Positions 1-6,257 of a stretch of DNA of 6,468 nucleotides are shown here, piece after piece. The position numbers were made by a program, and so were the translations under genes. Source of the DNA: CAXSDR01 sp964236445 (GTDB taxonomy: Bacteria; Actinomycetota; Actinomycetes; Motilibacterales; Motilibacteraceae); contig CAXSDR010000141.1 in the NCBI GenBank assembly GCA_964236445.1, positions 1 through 6,468 of the forward strand, read 5' to 3'. The notes beneath the pieces are model-generated. The model was not told the origin of the DNA and ran no database searches. It saw nothing but the letters and a program-made list of their open reading frames with translations. Numbering within the stretch: the first letter of the stretch is position 1; each line of letters begins with the position of its first letter.

Positions 1-1624
1 CCGCCGACGCGGTCGGCACCTCGACCAGGGAGAACCGGTCGGTGATCTCGATCGCGCCGATCTGGCGGCCTGACAGCGACGACTCGTTGGCGATCGCGCC
101 CACCAGATCCTGCGGGCGTACGCCGGCGGCGCGTCCCAGCCCGATGAACAGCCTGGTGGTGTCCACCGACGTCGAGCGTGCCCGCGGGGGCTGGCGCTTG
201 CCGTCGCGGTCGTAGCCGGCACCGCTGCCGCGCGTGCCCTCCGACGTGCCGCGCGAGTCGCGGTCGGCGACGGGCTTGACGACCGGGATCTCGTCCTCGT
301 CGGACGATCCGCCGCCGGCCTCGTGCGCGAGCTTCACCGCAGCGGCGGCGACGTCCATGATGTCGAACTCACCGGCCAGGGTCTCGACGACGACCCGGAA
401 GCTGCTGAGCTCGTCCTCCATCAGCATCTCCTCGAGCGCCTGGCGCGTGAGCTCCAGGCGACGGGCCCGCAGGTCGGCGACGGTCGGGAGCTTCTCGACG
501 CTGATGCGCTGGCCGACGACGCGCTCGATGCTCTTGAGCATCCGGTGCTCGCGCGGGTCGAGCAGGGTGATGGCCACGCCCTCGCGCCCGGCCCGGCCCA
601 CCCGACCGATGCGGTGCACATAGGTGTCGGGCGAGGACGGAACGTCGTAGTTCACGACGTGTGTGAGCTGGTCGACGTCGAGCCCGCGGGCCGCGACGTC
701 GGTCGCGACGAGCAGCTCGGTGGTGCCGGCCTTGAGCCGGCCCATGGTGCGCTCGCGCTGCTCCTGGTCCATGCCGCCGTGCAGTGCCTCGGCGCGGTAG
801 CCGCGACCGTTGAGCGTCTGCGTCAGCGAGTCGACCTCGGAGCGGGTGCGGCAGAACACGATCGTCGCGTTGGGCGACTCGACGTCGAGCACACGGCCCA
901 GGGCGGCGGGCTTGTGGGCGCGTGGGACGACATAGGCGTTCTGGCGCACCAACGGTGTCTCGCCGGGCTCGCGTTGCTCGCGCCGCACCTCGATGCGCTG
1001 CGGGTCGCGCATGTGGCGCCGGGCCAGGCCATCGAGCCGGGCGGGCATGGTCGCCGAGAACAGCACGGTCTGCCGGTCCTTGGGCGTCGCCGCGAGAATC
1101 GCCTCGAGGTCCTCGGCGAACCCCATGTCGAGCATCTCGTCGGCCTCGTCGAGCACTACCGTCTCGACCTTGTCGAGGTTGAGAGTGCCGCGACCGAGAT
1201 GGTCGATGGCGCGGCCGGGCGTCGCCACGACGACGTCGACGCCACGGTCGAGCTCGCGCAGCTGGCGCATGATCGGTGCGCCGCCGTAGATCGGCAGGAC
1301 GCGTGCCCCGAGGGACTTGCCGTAGCGGTGGAACGCCTCACTGACCTGCACGGCGAGCTCGCGCGTGGGCACGAGCACCAGGGCCACGGGCTCGGTGCCG
1401 CGCTTTCCGGTCGCCAGGCGCTGCAGCACGGGCAGCGCGAACGCCGCCGTCTTGCCGGTGCCGGTCGCGGCCTGCCCGATCACGTCACGACCCTTGATCA
1501 GCACCGGGATCGCGTCGCGCTGGATGGGTGTCGGCTCTTCGTAGCCCAGCGCCGCGAGCGCGTCGACGAGCTCCGGTCGCAGATCGAGGTCGGCAAAGCT
1601 GTCGTTCGGTTCGGGGGATTCCAC
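1..1624 (-). CDS. deaD: DEAD-box ATP-dependent RNA helicase, DeaD/CsdA type (3' end outside window)
   Basis: Cytoplasmic RNA helicase that unwinds short RNA duplexes using ATP; the family acts in ribosome assembly, RNA decay and cold adaptation. The 541 visible residues carry every core motif: Q motif (YEEPTPIQ, 28-35), motif I (ATGTGKT, 53-59), PTRELA (86-91), TPGR (135-138), DEAD (159-162), SAT (190-192), motif IV around FCR (257-259), ATDVAARGLD (307-316) and motif VI HRIGRVGRAGR (337-347). Motif VI has Val where Thr is usual. A Gly/Ser/Arg/Asp-rich linker (about 435-488) leads to a DbpA-like RNA-binding domain from about 489 (RLFIGLGRAAGV), cut by the window edge. By comparison with the mycobacterial DeaD as I recall it, only some tens of residues are missing. 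The start is GTG at 1624-1622: an in-frame TAG lies two codons upstream and no other start precedes the Q motif. Shine-Dalgarno pairing is poor (AGGG too close). The GNAT gene lies 48 bases upstream on the same strand. The family assignment is secure; the DeaD name rests on the C-terminal domain. Confidence 0.95.
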   Translation of the reverse strand, partial: MESPEPNDSFADLDLRPELVDALAALGYEEPTPIQRDAIPVLIKGRDVIGQAATGTGKTAAFALPVLQRLATGKRGTEPVALVLVPTRELAVQVSEAFHRYGKSLGARVLPIYGGAPIMRQLRELDRGVDVVVATPGRAIDHLGRGTLNLDKVETVVLDEADEMLDMGFAEDLEAILAATPKDRQTVLFSATMPARLDGLARRHMRDPQRIEVRREQREPGETPLVRQNAYVVPRAHKPAALGRVLDVESPNATIVFCRTRSEVDSLTQTLNGRGYRAEALHGGMDQEQRERTMGRLKAGTTELLVATDVAARGLDVDQLTHVVNYDVPSSPDTYVHRIGRVGRAGREGVAITLLDPREHRMLKSIERVVGQRISVEKLPTVADLRARRLELTRQALEEMLMEDELSSFRVVVETLAGEFDIMDVAAAAVKLAHEAGGGSSDEDEIPVVKPVADRDSRGTSEGTRGSGAGYDRDGKRQPPRARSTSVDTTRLFIGLGRAAGVRPQDLVGAIANESSLSGRQIGAIEITDRFSLVEVPTASA

Positions 1625-1647
1625 GCCCTAAGCGTGGCACGTCCACG
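1621..1647 (-). promoter_or_regulatory. Alternative hairpins over the helicase start codon
   Basis: Three short complementary arms lie in the leader, given here in minus-strand (RNA) order. Arm A is CGTGG (1647-1643), arm B is CCACGC (1637-1632) and arm C is GCGTGG (1626-1621). B can pair with A (5 bp, 5-base loop) or with C (6 bp, 5-base loop), but not with both. Arm C contains the GTG start codon, and the B-C loop contains the only AGG before it. The pairing potential is read directly from the sequence. A role in controlling helicase translation is inference. Confidence 0.4.
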
Positions 1648-1672
1648 AGCGCCCGCCTAACTGTCGCGACCC

Positions 1673-2224
1673 TCAGACCAGGGCGGTGTGCAACCGGTGC
1701 TGCGACACGACGGTCGAGGCGTCGCCGCGCAGGTCCAGGATGCGGCGCGAGCCGTCGGCGGCCCATCCGGTCGTCTCGAGGAACGCCTGGACCCCTGCAT
1801 CGGCCTCGGACACCCACATCACGAGCGTGCGCGCCCCGGCGTCGCGCAGCAGCTCGACCGCCGCGGTGACGAGCCGGGTGCCGTGACCCTGGCCGCGGGC
1901 GGCCGGGCCCACGGCGAGCAACGTCAGCTCCGCGTCGTGCTCGAACGCCAGGTCGGGGTCGCCCGCGACGGTCGCAGCCAGCACACCCACGCGTACGCCG
2001 GCGTCGAGTGCCAGCAGGACCACGCCGAGCGGTCCCAGCGGCTGCGCCAGCGTGTCGGCCCAGCTCTGCGCGAGCGCCTCGGCGCTGAAGGCGGCGAGCA
2101 CGTCGACAGGAAGAAGCGCGGCGTAGGCCTCGCGCCACGCCTCGGACTGCAGGCGGCCCACGGCGCCCGCGTCCTCGACGGTCGCGGCGCGCACGCCCGT
2201 GCGGCTGCCCGGGGAGTCGGTCAT
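1673..2224 (-). CDS. GNAT-family N-acetyltransferase
   Basis: Predicted cytoplasmic acetyltransferase of 183 residues, moving an acetyl group from acetyl-CoA to an amine on an unknown small molecule or protein. The acetyl-CoA-binding motif A is clear: a beta strand (LTLLAVGPAA, about 100-109), then RGQGHG (110-115, fitting Q/R-x-x-G-x-G) and a helix. The N-terminal EAWREAYAALLP (about 29-40) matches the substrate-side helix of a common actinobacterial GNAT subgroup. A motif-B-like AFLETTGWAADG lies at about 147-158. Length is typical and the domain is complete. The ATG at 2224-2222 has no Shine-Dalgarno but sits just downstream of a TANNNT box, suggesting a leaderless mRNA. The stop is 48 bases before the helicase start, so the two probably share a transcript. 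The divergent exporter gene hints at a resistance role, but nothing in the sequence fixes the substrate. RimI-like protein acetylation is an alternative. Confidence 0.9.
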   Translation of the reverse strand: MTDSPGSRTGVRAATVEDAGAVGRLQSEAWREAYAALLPVDVLAAFSAEALAQSWADTLAQPLGPLGVVLLALDAGVRVGVLAATVAGDPDLAFEHDAELTLLAVGPAARGQGHGTRLVTAAVELLRDAGARTLVMWVSEADAGVQAFLETTGWAADGSRRILDLRGDASTVVSQHRLHTALV

Positions 2225-2230
2225 GCTGGC

Positions 2231-2236
2231 AGGGTA
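2231..2236 (-). promoter_or_regulatory. Leaderless-type -10 box for the GNAT gene
   Basis: Read on the minus strand, TACCCT fits the actinobacterial TANNNT -10 consensus. Exactly six bases separate it from the GNAT ATG, which places the expected transcription start on the A of the start codon. No Shine-Dalgarno sequence precedes this ATG, as expected for leaderless translation. No good -35 element is visible at the usual distance. Confidence 0.45.
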
Positions 2237-2289
2237 GGCGGCGGTCGGAGCCCGCGGATATCGGTTTGCTTCCCGAGCGCATCTCGACC

Positions 2290-5200
2290 ATGTTCTTCCT
2301 GATGTCCTCGAGCCCGCAGCCCCTCGGGTGGCGGCGCCTGGCCGGTCGCGCGTCCGCCGTGGCCGTTGCCCTGGTCGTCCTCGCCGCCATCTGCGAGACC
2401 CTCGGCTCGGTGGTGCTCGGCCGTCTCGCCGGCGGGTCGACGCGCACCTCCCTGCTCTGGCTGCTCGGCATGCTGCTGATCGGTTCGGCAGTGCTCGACA
2501 CCACCGCTCGCACGCTGGCCTCGCGCGTGGTCGGCGAGGCCGAGCGGCTTCTTCGCGCCGACCTGCTGCACGCCGCGCTGCACCAGCCCCTGCCGGTGCT
2601 GCAGGAGCAGGCCGTCGGCGAGGTGATCGACCGGGTCGACGACGACGTCGCGCAGGTCGGCACGATGCTGCGGCGCGTCGGCTGGGACCTCGCGGGTGCC
2701 GCCTTGCGCTCGCTGCTGGCCTGGGTCGTGGCCGGCCTGACCTGGTGGGGCGCCTGGATCGCCTTCCCGCTCGTCGCCTTCGTGATGCTGGCGGTCGTAC
2801 GCCCGCTCGCGCACCTGGTCGCGCAGCGCAAGCAGAGCGAGGAGGCCGCCTGGTCGGAGTCGGCCGCCCAGCTCGAGGAGGCCGTTGCCGGGCGCGACGA
2901 CGTGCGGTCGTCGCTCGGGCAGGCCTACGTCGTGCGGCAGTACGCCGAACGGGCCCGCGTCGTGCTGCACCGGGTCTCGCTCACCTCGACGGCATCGGGG
3001 GCCGTCACAGTGCGGGCCGGCCTGATGCTGCATGCGCTGCTCGGTGCACTCGCGCTCGGCGGGGTGTGGCTCGTGAGTGGCGGCCACCTCCGGCTCGCCG
3101 CGCTCGTCACGGTCTGGGTCCTGGCCACCGTCTTCGTCGGCCAGCTCAACAACGTCACGCACCGTCTGCCCGAGGCGCAGGCGGGCCTCGGGGCCATCTC
3201 GCGCATCCGCACGCTGCTCAAGGCCGAGCAGGAGCCGGTGGGCGGGCTGGCGTTCGCCGGTGAGCCGGCGACTGTCGAGGTGCGAGGCCTGACGTTCGCC
3301 TACGACGGTGCGTTCTCCCTGCGAGACGTCAGCCTCCTCGTGCCCGCGGGAACGACCTGCGCCCTGGTGGGGCGCTCCGGCGCAGGCAAGACGACGCTGG
3401 CGTCCTTCCTGTCGCGGGCGCTCGAACCGCCCCCCGGAACGGTCTTCGTCGGCGGCCAGGACGTCCGCGCCACCGCGCTGCCTGCGCTGCGCTACGGCGT
3501 CGGCGTGGTCACCCAGCGCACCGAGATCCTCGCCGCGTCCCTGCTCGAGAATGTCACCCTGTTCGCCGACGTCGCGCGTGCCGACGTGGTGGCCGCGTTC
3601 GACGCGCTCGACCTGACGTCCTGGGTCGCCTGCCTGCCCGACGGCCTCGACACCGACCTCGGCGTGGGGGGCGTGCATCTCTCGGCGGGTGAGGAGCAGC
3701 TGGTCGCGTTCGCCCGGCTGCTCGTGCGTGACGTGCGCGTCGTGGTCCTCGACGAGGCGACTGCACGCATGGACCCCGAGACCGAGCAGCGCGTGACGCA
3801 GGCCGCGCGCCGGCTGCTCGCGGGGCGCACGGGGCTGCTCGTCGCGCACCGGCTGGCGACGACGGAGCGCTGCGACACGGTCGCGGTGCTCTCCGCGGGG
3901 CGCATCGTCCAACAAGGACCGCGTGCCGCTCTTGCGGCGGCCGACGGGCCGTTCCGTGACCTGCTGCGCGCTGCCGGTGACGGCTCCGCACCTGAGTCCG
4001 GAGTGCCGGGCGGCCCACCGCGGCGCGCCCAGCGCGCCCTGACCCGCACCACGCAGAGCCGCGAGGCCCGTCAGGTCGAGCACCCGCGACCCAACCTCGC
4101 TGCAACGGTGTGCCAGCTGCTGTGCGCCTATCCCCGGTGGGGCTTCCTCGGGGCCTGCCTGTTCGCGATGTCCTCGCTGTTCGGGGCCTACGGCGCGGTC
4201 ACCGGTTGGCTGTGGGGCCGGTCGGTCGCGTCGCTGGCCGGGGGCTCCACCCCGTGGCGCGAGGCGGCCCTGCTCGCCTCCGGGCTGGTGCTGGCCCCCC
4301 TGGCCGTCTCCAACGCGATCCGCGTCTATCCGATGTGGTGGTCGGCGTGCACCCTGCGGCTGCGGCTCGCGATCGTGCGCGGGCAGACGATGCAGCGCCG
4401 GCTGCCGAGCACGCCGCCCGGTGAGGTCACCGCCCGTGCCCTCGACTCGGACAGGCTGATCTGGTATGCCGACCGCTGGGTCGACGTCCTCATCAGCGTC
4501 TTCGCCGTGGCGGTGACCGCGCTGCTCGGGCGCAGCTGGCTCGCCGTCGCGGTGCTCGGCGGGGTGCTCGGCCTGTCGGCCCTCACCGCGGCTGCCGGCG
4601 CCCCGCTCGCCGGACGCGCCGCCGCACAGGCCGGAGACGACCGGGCGCTGTTCGGCCGCTCCCTGGCGTCGGCGCTCAACGCCGCGCGCACCGTGGTGCT
4701 CGCGGGAGCCACAGCGACCGTCCAGGAGCACCTGCACGAGGTCGACCGGCGCCGCGTCCGGGCGCACATCCGTGAATACCGGGTACGCACGCTCATCGGT
4801 GGCGTCCCCGGCATGCTCGTGCAGGCCGGTGTGGTCGCGGCATGGATCGCCTACGTCGGCGGTGCCTGGCCGCTGGCGACCGCGCTGCTCGTGTCCACGG
4901 CCGTCTCCGGCTTCGGCTGGTTCGGCACGGTCGCGGCCTCCGCCGCCACCGAGGCCCCGGTCGCGCGCCGGTGGCTGCGCGCGGTCGCCGAGCTCGCCGG
5001 CACACCCGACCTGATGACGCTGCCCGAAGGTGTCGACCTGCAGACGGGTGTGTCGGCCTCCCCGCCGCTCACACCGAAGGTCGCGTTGCAGCAGCTCACC
5101 CTTCACGGGGTCACCGCGGTGCACGACGACGGCACCGTCGGGGTCTCAGACGTGGACCTCGCTGTCGACCGCGGCACCGTCGTCCTGCTCGCCGGTCGCG

Positions 5201-5766
5201 TCGGGTCGGGCAAGTCGAGCCTGCTGCGCACCCTCGCGGGCCTGGTCGACCACGAGGGGGACGTGCGCTGGAACGGGCACGACGTCACCGACCCGCAGAT
5301 CTTCCTGAGGCCCGGCCAGGTGGCCTATGTCGGCCAGGTCCCGCGCGTCCTGTCGGGCTCGTTCTCCGAGAACGTGAGCCTGGACCACCGTCGCCCCGTG
5401 CACGATGCGCTGGTCGCCGCTCGGCTCGACATCGACGTCTCCGATGCGGGTGGGCACGCCGCCCTCATCGGGCACCGCGGCGTACGCCTCTCGGGCGGGC
5501 AGGTGCAGCGCCTGGCGCTGGCACGCGCGCTGGCGACCGACGCCGAGCTGTTGATCGCCGACGACATCTCCTCGGCGCTGGACGCCCGCACCGAGGTCGA
5601 GCTGTGGGAGCAGCTGCGCCGTCGTGGCGTGACCGTGCTCGGCACGAGCTCGAAGCGGGCTGCCCTCGAACGCGCGGACCTCGTGGTGGTCCTCGAAGAC
5701 GGGCGGGTGGCGGCGCAGGGCACGTGGGCGGAGCTCGCGCAGCGCTGGGGGCATCTCGCCGCCTGA
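2290..5766 (+). CDS. Full-length ABC exporter, TMD-NBD-TMD-NBD in one chain, with one degenerate ATP site
   Basis: Membrane ATP-driven exporter of 1158 residues, substrate unknown. TMD1 spans about 20-300, with hydrophobic segments at 20-44, 54-70, 136-172 and 239-285. NBD1 has Walker A GRSGAGKT (361-368), Q-loop Q409, signature LSAGEEQ (464-470), Walker B D488 with catalytic E489, and switch H520. A polar linker (about 560-600) joins TMD2 (about 603-930). NBD2 has Walker A GRVGSGKS (969-976), Q1016 and a perfect LSGGQ (1067-1071). However, Asp1092 replaces the catalytic Glu, Ser1121 occupies the switch-His position, and His945 sits where the A-loop aromatic is expected. The halves therefore resemble a fused heterodimeric exporter. 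The start is uncertain: ATG 2290 is chosen over TTG 2266 and ATG 2302; none has a convincing ribosome site. The gene diverges from the GNAT gene and converges on the STAS gene. Candidate roles are multidrug, lipid or peptide export. A CydDC-type fusion cannot be excluded, but no cydAB is nearby. Confidence 0.93.
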   Translation: MFFLMSSSPQPLGWRRLAGRASAVAVALVVLAAICETLGSVVLGRLAGGSTRTSLLWLLGMLLIGSAVLDTTARTLASRVVGEAERLLRADLLHAALHQPLPVLQEQAVGEVIDRVDDDVAQVGTMLRRVGWDLAGAALRSLLAWVVAGLTWWGAWIAFPLVAFVMLAVVRPLAHLVAQRKQSEEAAWSESAAQLEEAVAGRDDVRSSLGQAYVVRQYAERARVVLHRVSLTSTASGAVTVRAGLMLHALLGALALGGVWLVSGGHLRLAALVTVWVLATVFVGQLNNVTHRLPEAQAGLGAISRIRTLLKAEQEPVGGLAFAGEPATVEVRGLTFAYDGAFSLRDVSLLVPAGTTCALVGRSGAGKTTLASFLSRALEPPPGTVFVGGQDVRATALPALRYGVGVVTQRTEILAASLLENVTLFADVARADVVAAFDALDLTSWVACLPDGLDTDLGVGGVHLSAGEEQLVAFARLLVRDVRVVVLDEATARMDPETEQRVTQAARRLLAGRTGLLVAHRLATTERCDTVAVLSAGRIVQQGPRAALAAADGPFRDLLRAAGDGSAPESGVPGGPPRRAQRALTRTTQSREARQVEHPRPNLAATVCQLLCAYPRWGFLGACLFAMSSLFGAYGAVTGWLWGRSVASLAGGSTPWREAALLASGLVLAPLAVSNAIRVYPMWWSACTLRLRLAIVRGQTMQRRLPSTPPGEVTARALDSDRLIWYADRWVDVLISVFAVAVTALLGRSWLAVAVLGGVLGLSALTAAAGAPLAGRAAAQAGDDRALFGRSLASALNAARTVVLAGATATVQEHLHEVDRRRVRAHIREYRVRTLIGGVPGMLVQAGVVAAWIAYVGGAWPLATALLVSTAVSGFGWFGTVAASAATEAPVARRWLRAVAELAGTPDLMTLPEGVDLQTGVSASPPLTPKVALQQLTLHGVTAVHDDGTVGVSDVDLAVDRGTVVLLAGRVGSGKSSLLRTLAGLVDHEGDVRWNGHDVTDPQIFLRPGQVAYVGQVPRVLSGSFSENVSLDHRRPVHDALVAARLDIDVSDAGGHAALIGHRGVRLSGGQVQRLALARALATDAELLIADDISSALDARTEVELWEQLRRRGVTVLGTSSKRAALERADLVVVLEDGRVAAQGTWAELAQRWGHLAA

Positions 5767-5796
5767 GTGTGCTGAGCGCTGCTGTGCCTCAGGCGG
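5759..5796. terminator. Bidirectional terminator-like dyad containing both convergent stop codons
   Basis: CCGCCTGAG (5759-5767) and CTCAGGCGG (5788-5796) are perfect 9-bp inverted arms around a 20-base spacer. The left arm contains the TGA of the ABC gene (5764-5766) and the right arm contains the TGA of the STAS gene (5791-5789 on the minus strand). The stem would form in either transcript and is GC-rich, but no T-tract follows on either side, so it is not a classical intrinsic terminator. Actinobacteria are often proposed to use such tail-less hairpins; function here is inferred from position. Confidence 0.5.
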
Positions 5797-6148
5797 AGGG
5801 CGGCGGCTGCGGGGCCACGATCGAGAAGAGGTCACGCACGCCGGCCAGCGTCAGGAAGCGTTCGAGCCGGCTCTCGGGGACGACGACGAGGGTGAGTCGA
5901 CGATCGAGCAGCCGAGCGCGGCGCAACGTGGCGAGCAGGGCCTGCAGGCCGCTGGAGTCGCAGAACGTCACCGCCGCGAGGTCGAGCACGAGCTCGGCGT
6001 CGTCACCTGCCAGCTGCCCCAGCTCGGTCACGAGCTCGTTGCGCAGGCGGGGTCCGGTGTCGAGGTCCAGCTCACCCTCGACGTGGATGGTGGTGCGGGG
6101 CGGCGCGCGCCCCGGCTCGCGCTGTGCCCACCACATGCTGTGGTCCAT
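5789..6148 (-). CDS. STAS-domain anti-anti-sigma factor (anti-sigma factor antagonist)
   Basis: Small cytoplasmic regulator of 119 residues, SpoIIAA/RsbV-like. In this family the unphosphorylated protein binds an RsbW/SpoIIAB-type anti-sigma kinase and frees its sigma factor; phosphorylation of one serine turns this off. Visible marks are the strand motif HVEGELDLDTGPRLRNEL (22-39), the core strand ELVLDLAAVTFCDSSGLQAL (52-71) and the following helix and strand (LTLVVVP, 85-91). Ser65, the first Ser of DSSG, is the expected phosphosite. The N-terminal 18 residues (MDHSMWWAQ...) and Pro-rich tail (APQPPPSA) look non-conserved. The start is ATG 6148, supported by GAGGAAG eight bases upstream; an open frame continuing to about 6325 overlaps thyX and lacks this support. 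No kinase or sigma gene is in the window, so the partner is unknown. It is convergent with the ABC gene and divergent from thyX. Confidence 0.92.
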   Translation of the reverse strand: MDHSMWWAQREPGRAPPRTTIHVEGELDLDTGPRLRNELVTELGQLAGDDAELVLDLAAVTFCDSSGLQALLATLRRARLLDRRLTLVVVPESRLERFLTLAGVRDLFSIVAPQPPPSA

Positions 6149-6156
6149 GGCGCTCG

Positions 6157-6163
6157 CTTCCTC
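6157..6163 (-). promoter_or_regulatory. Ribosome binding site of the STAS gene
   Basis: GAGGAAG on the minus strand, eight bases before ATG 6148. It is the clearest Shine-Dalgarno sequence in the window, and it decides the STAS start against upstream in-frame ATGs. Confidence 0.75.
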
Positions 6164-6202
6164 GCGGTGGGGCGGCCGGCCCCTGTGGAACGACGCCATC
6201 CC

Positions 6203-6215
6203 ATCACAGCGTGAT
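6203..6215. promoter_or_regulatory. Operator-like dyad ATCAC-AGC-GTGAT between STAS and thyX
   Basis: A perfect 5-bp inverted repeat around a 3-base centre, in the middle of the 109-base divergent intergenic region. It ends 42 bases before the thyX GTG and begins 54 bases before the STAS ATG, so a bound protein could affect either promoter. The arms are short, so chance occurrence is possible. I do not recognise the regulator; the half-sites are inverted relative to a CRP site. Confidence 0.25.
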
Positions 6216-6244
6216 CTATCCCTGGCTCTGTGGGTGTGCGCCTC

Positions 6245-6250
6245 TAGGGT
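6245..6250 (+). promoter_or_regulatory. Leaderless-type -10 box for thyX
   Basis: TAGGGT fits the actinobacterial TANNNT -10 consensus and ends seven bases before the thyX GTG, so transcription should start at or within one base of the start codon. No Shine-Dalgarno is present. A weak -35 candidate, TGGCTC at 6223-6228, lies 16 bases upstream. Confidence 0.5.
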
Positions 6251-6257
6251 GAACCTC

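Noticed and set aside
323..1660. A 445-codon open frame on the plus strand, antisense to the helicase.
   Set aside because: It covers the helicase gene exactly out of register and has no domain signature; the minus-strand frame shows every DEAD-box motif.
1663..1670. The 8-base palindrome GTCGCGAC in the GNAT-helicase gap.
   Set aside because: It is short, made of bases very common in this genome, and has no second copy nearby, so chance is the simplest explanation.
1485..2831. A 448-codon minus-strand open frame crossing helicase, GNAT and exporter.
   Set aside because: It runs across three well-supported genes in a different frame, and its product is Arg/Ala/Ser-rich low complexity.
2221..5124. 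A 967-codon open frame on the minus strand, antisense to the exporter.
   Set aside because: Its product is a low-complexity string rich in Arg, Gln, Gly, His and Asp with no recognisable domain. The plus-strand frame has all the ABC motifs and G/C third positions; long antisense open frames are common in very GC-rich DNA.
2290..5766. Assigning the exporter as a CydDC (cysteine/glutathione) fusion.
   Set aside because: The length fits actinobacterial CydDC fusions, but no cydA or cydB is adjacent and the NBD2 catalytic substitutions give no specific support.
6217..6222. GGGATA on the minus strand as a SigB/SigF-type -10 box for the STAS gene.
   Set aside because: The nearest GGTTC-like -35 candidate (6255-6251) is 28 bases away, far beyond the 14-16 base spacing of that promoter class.
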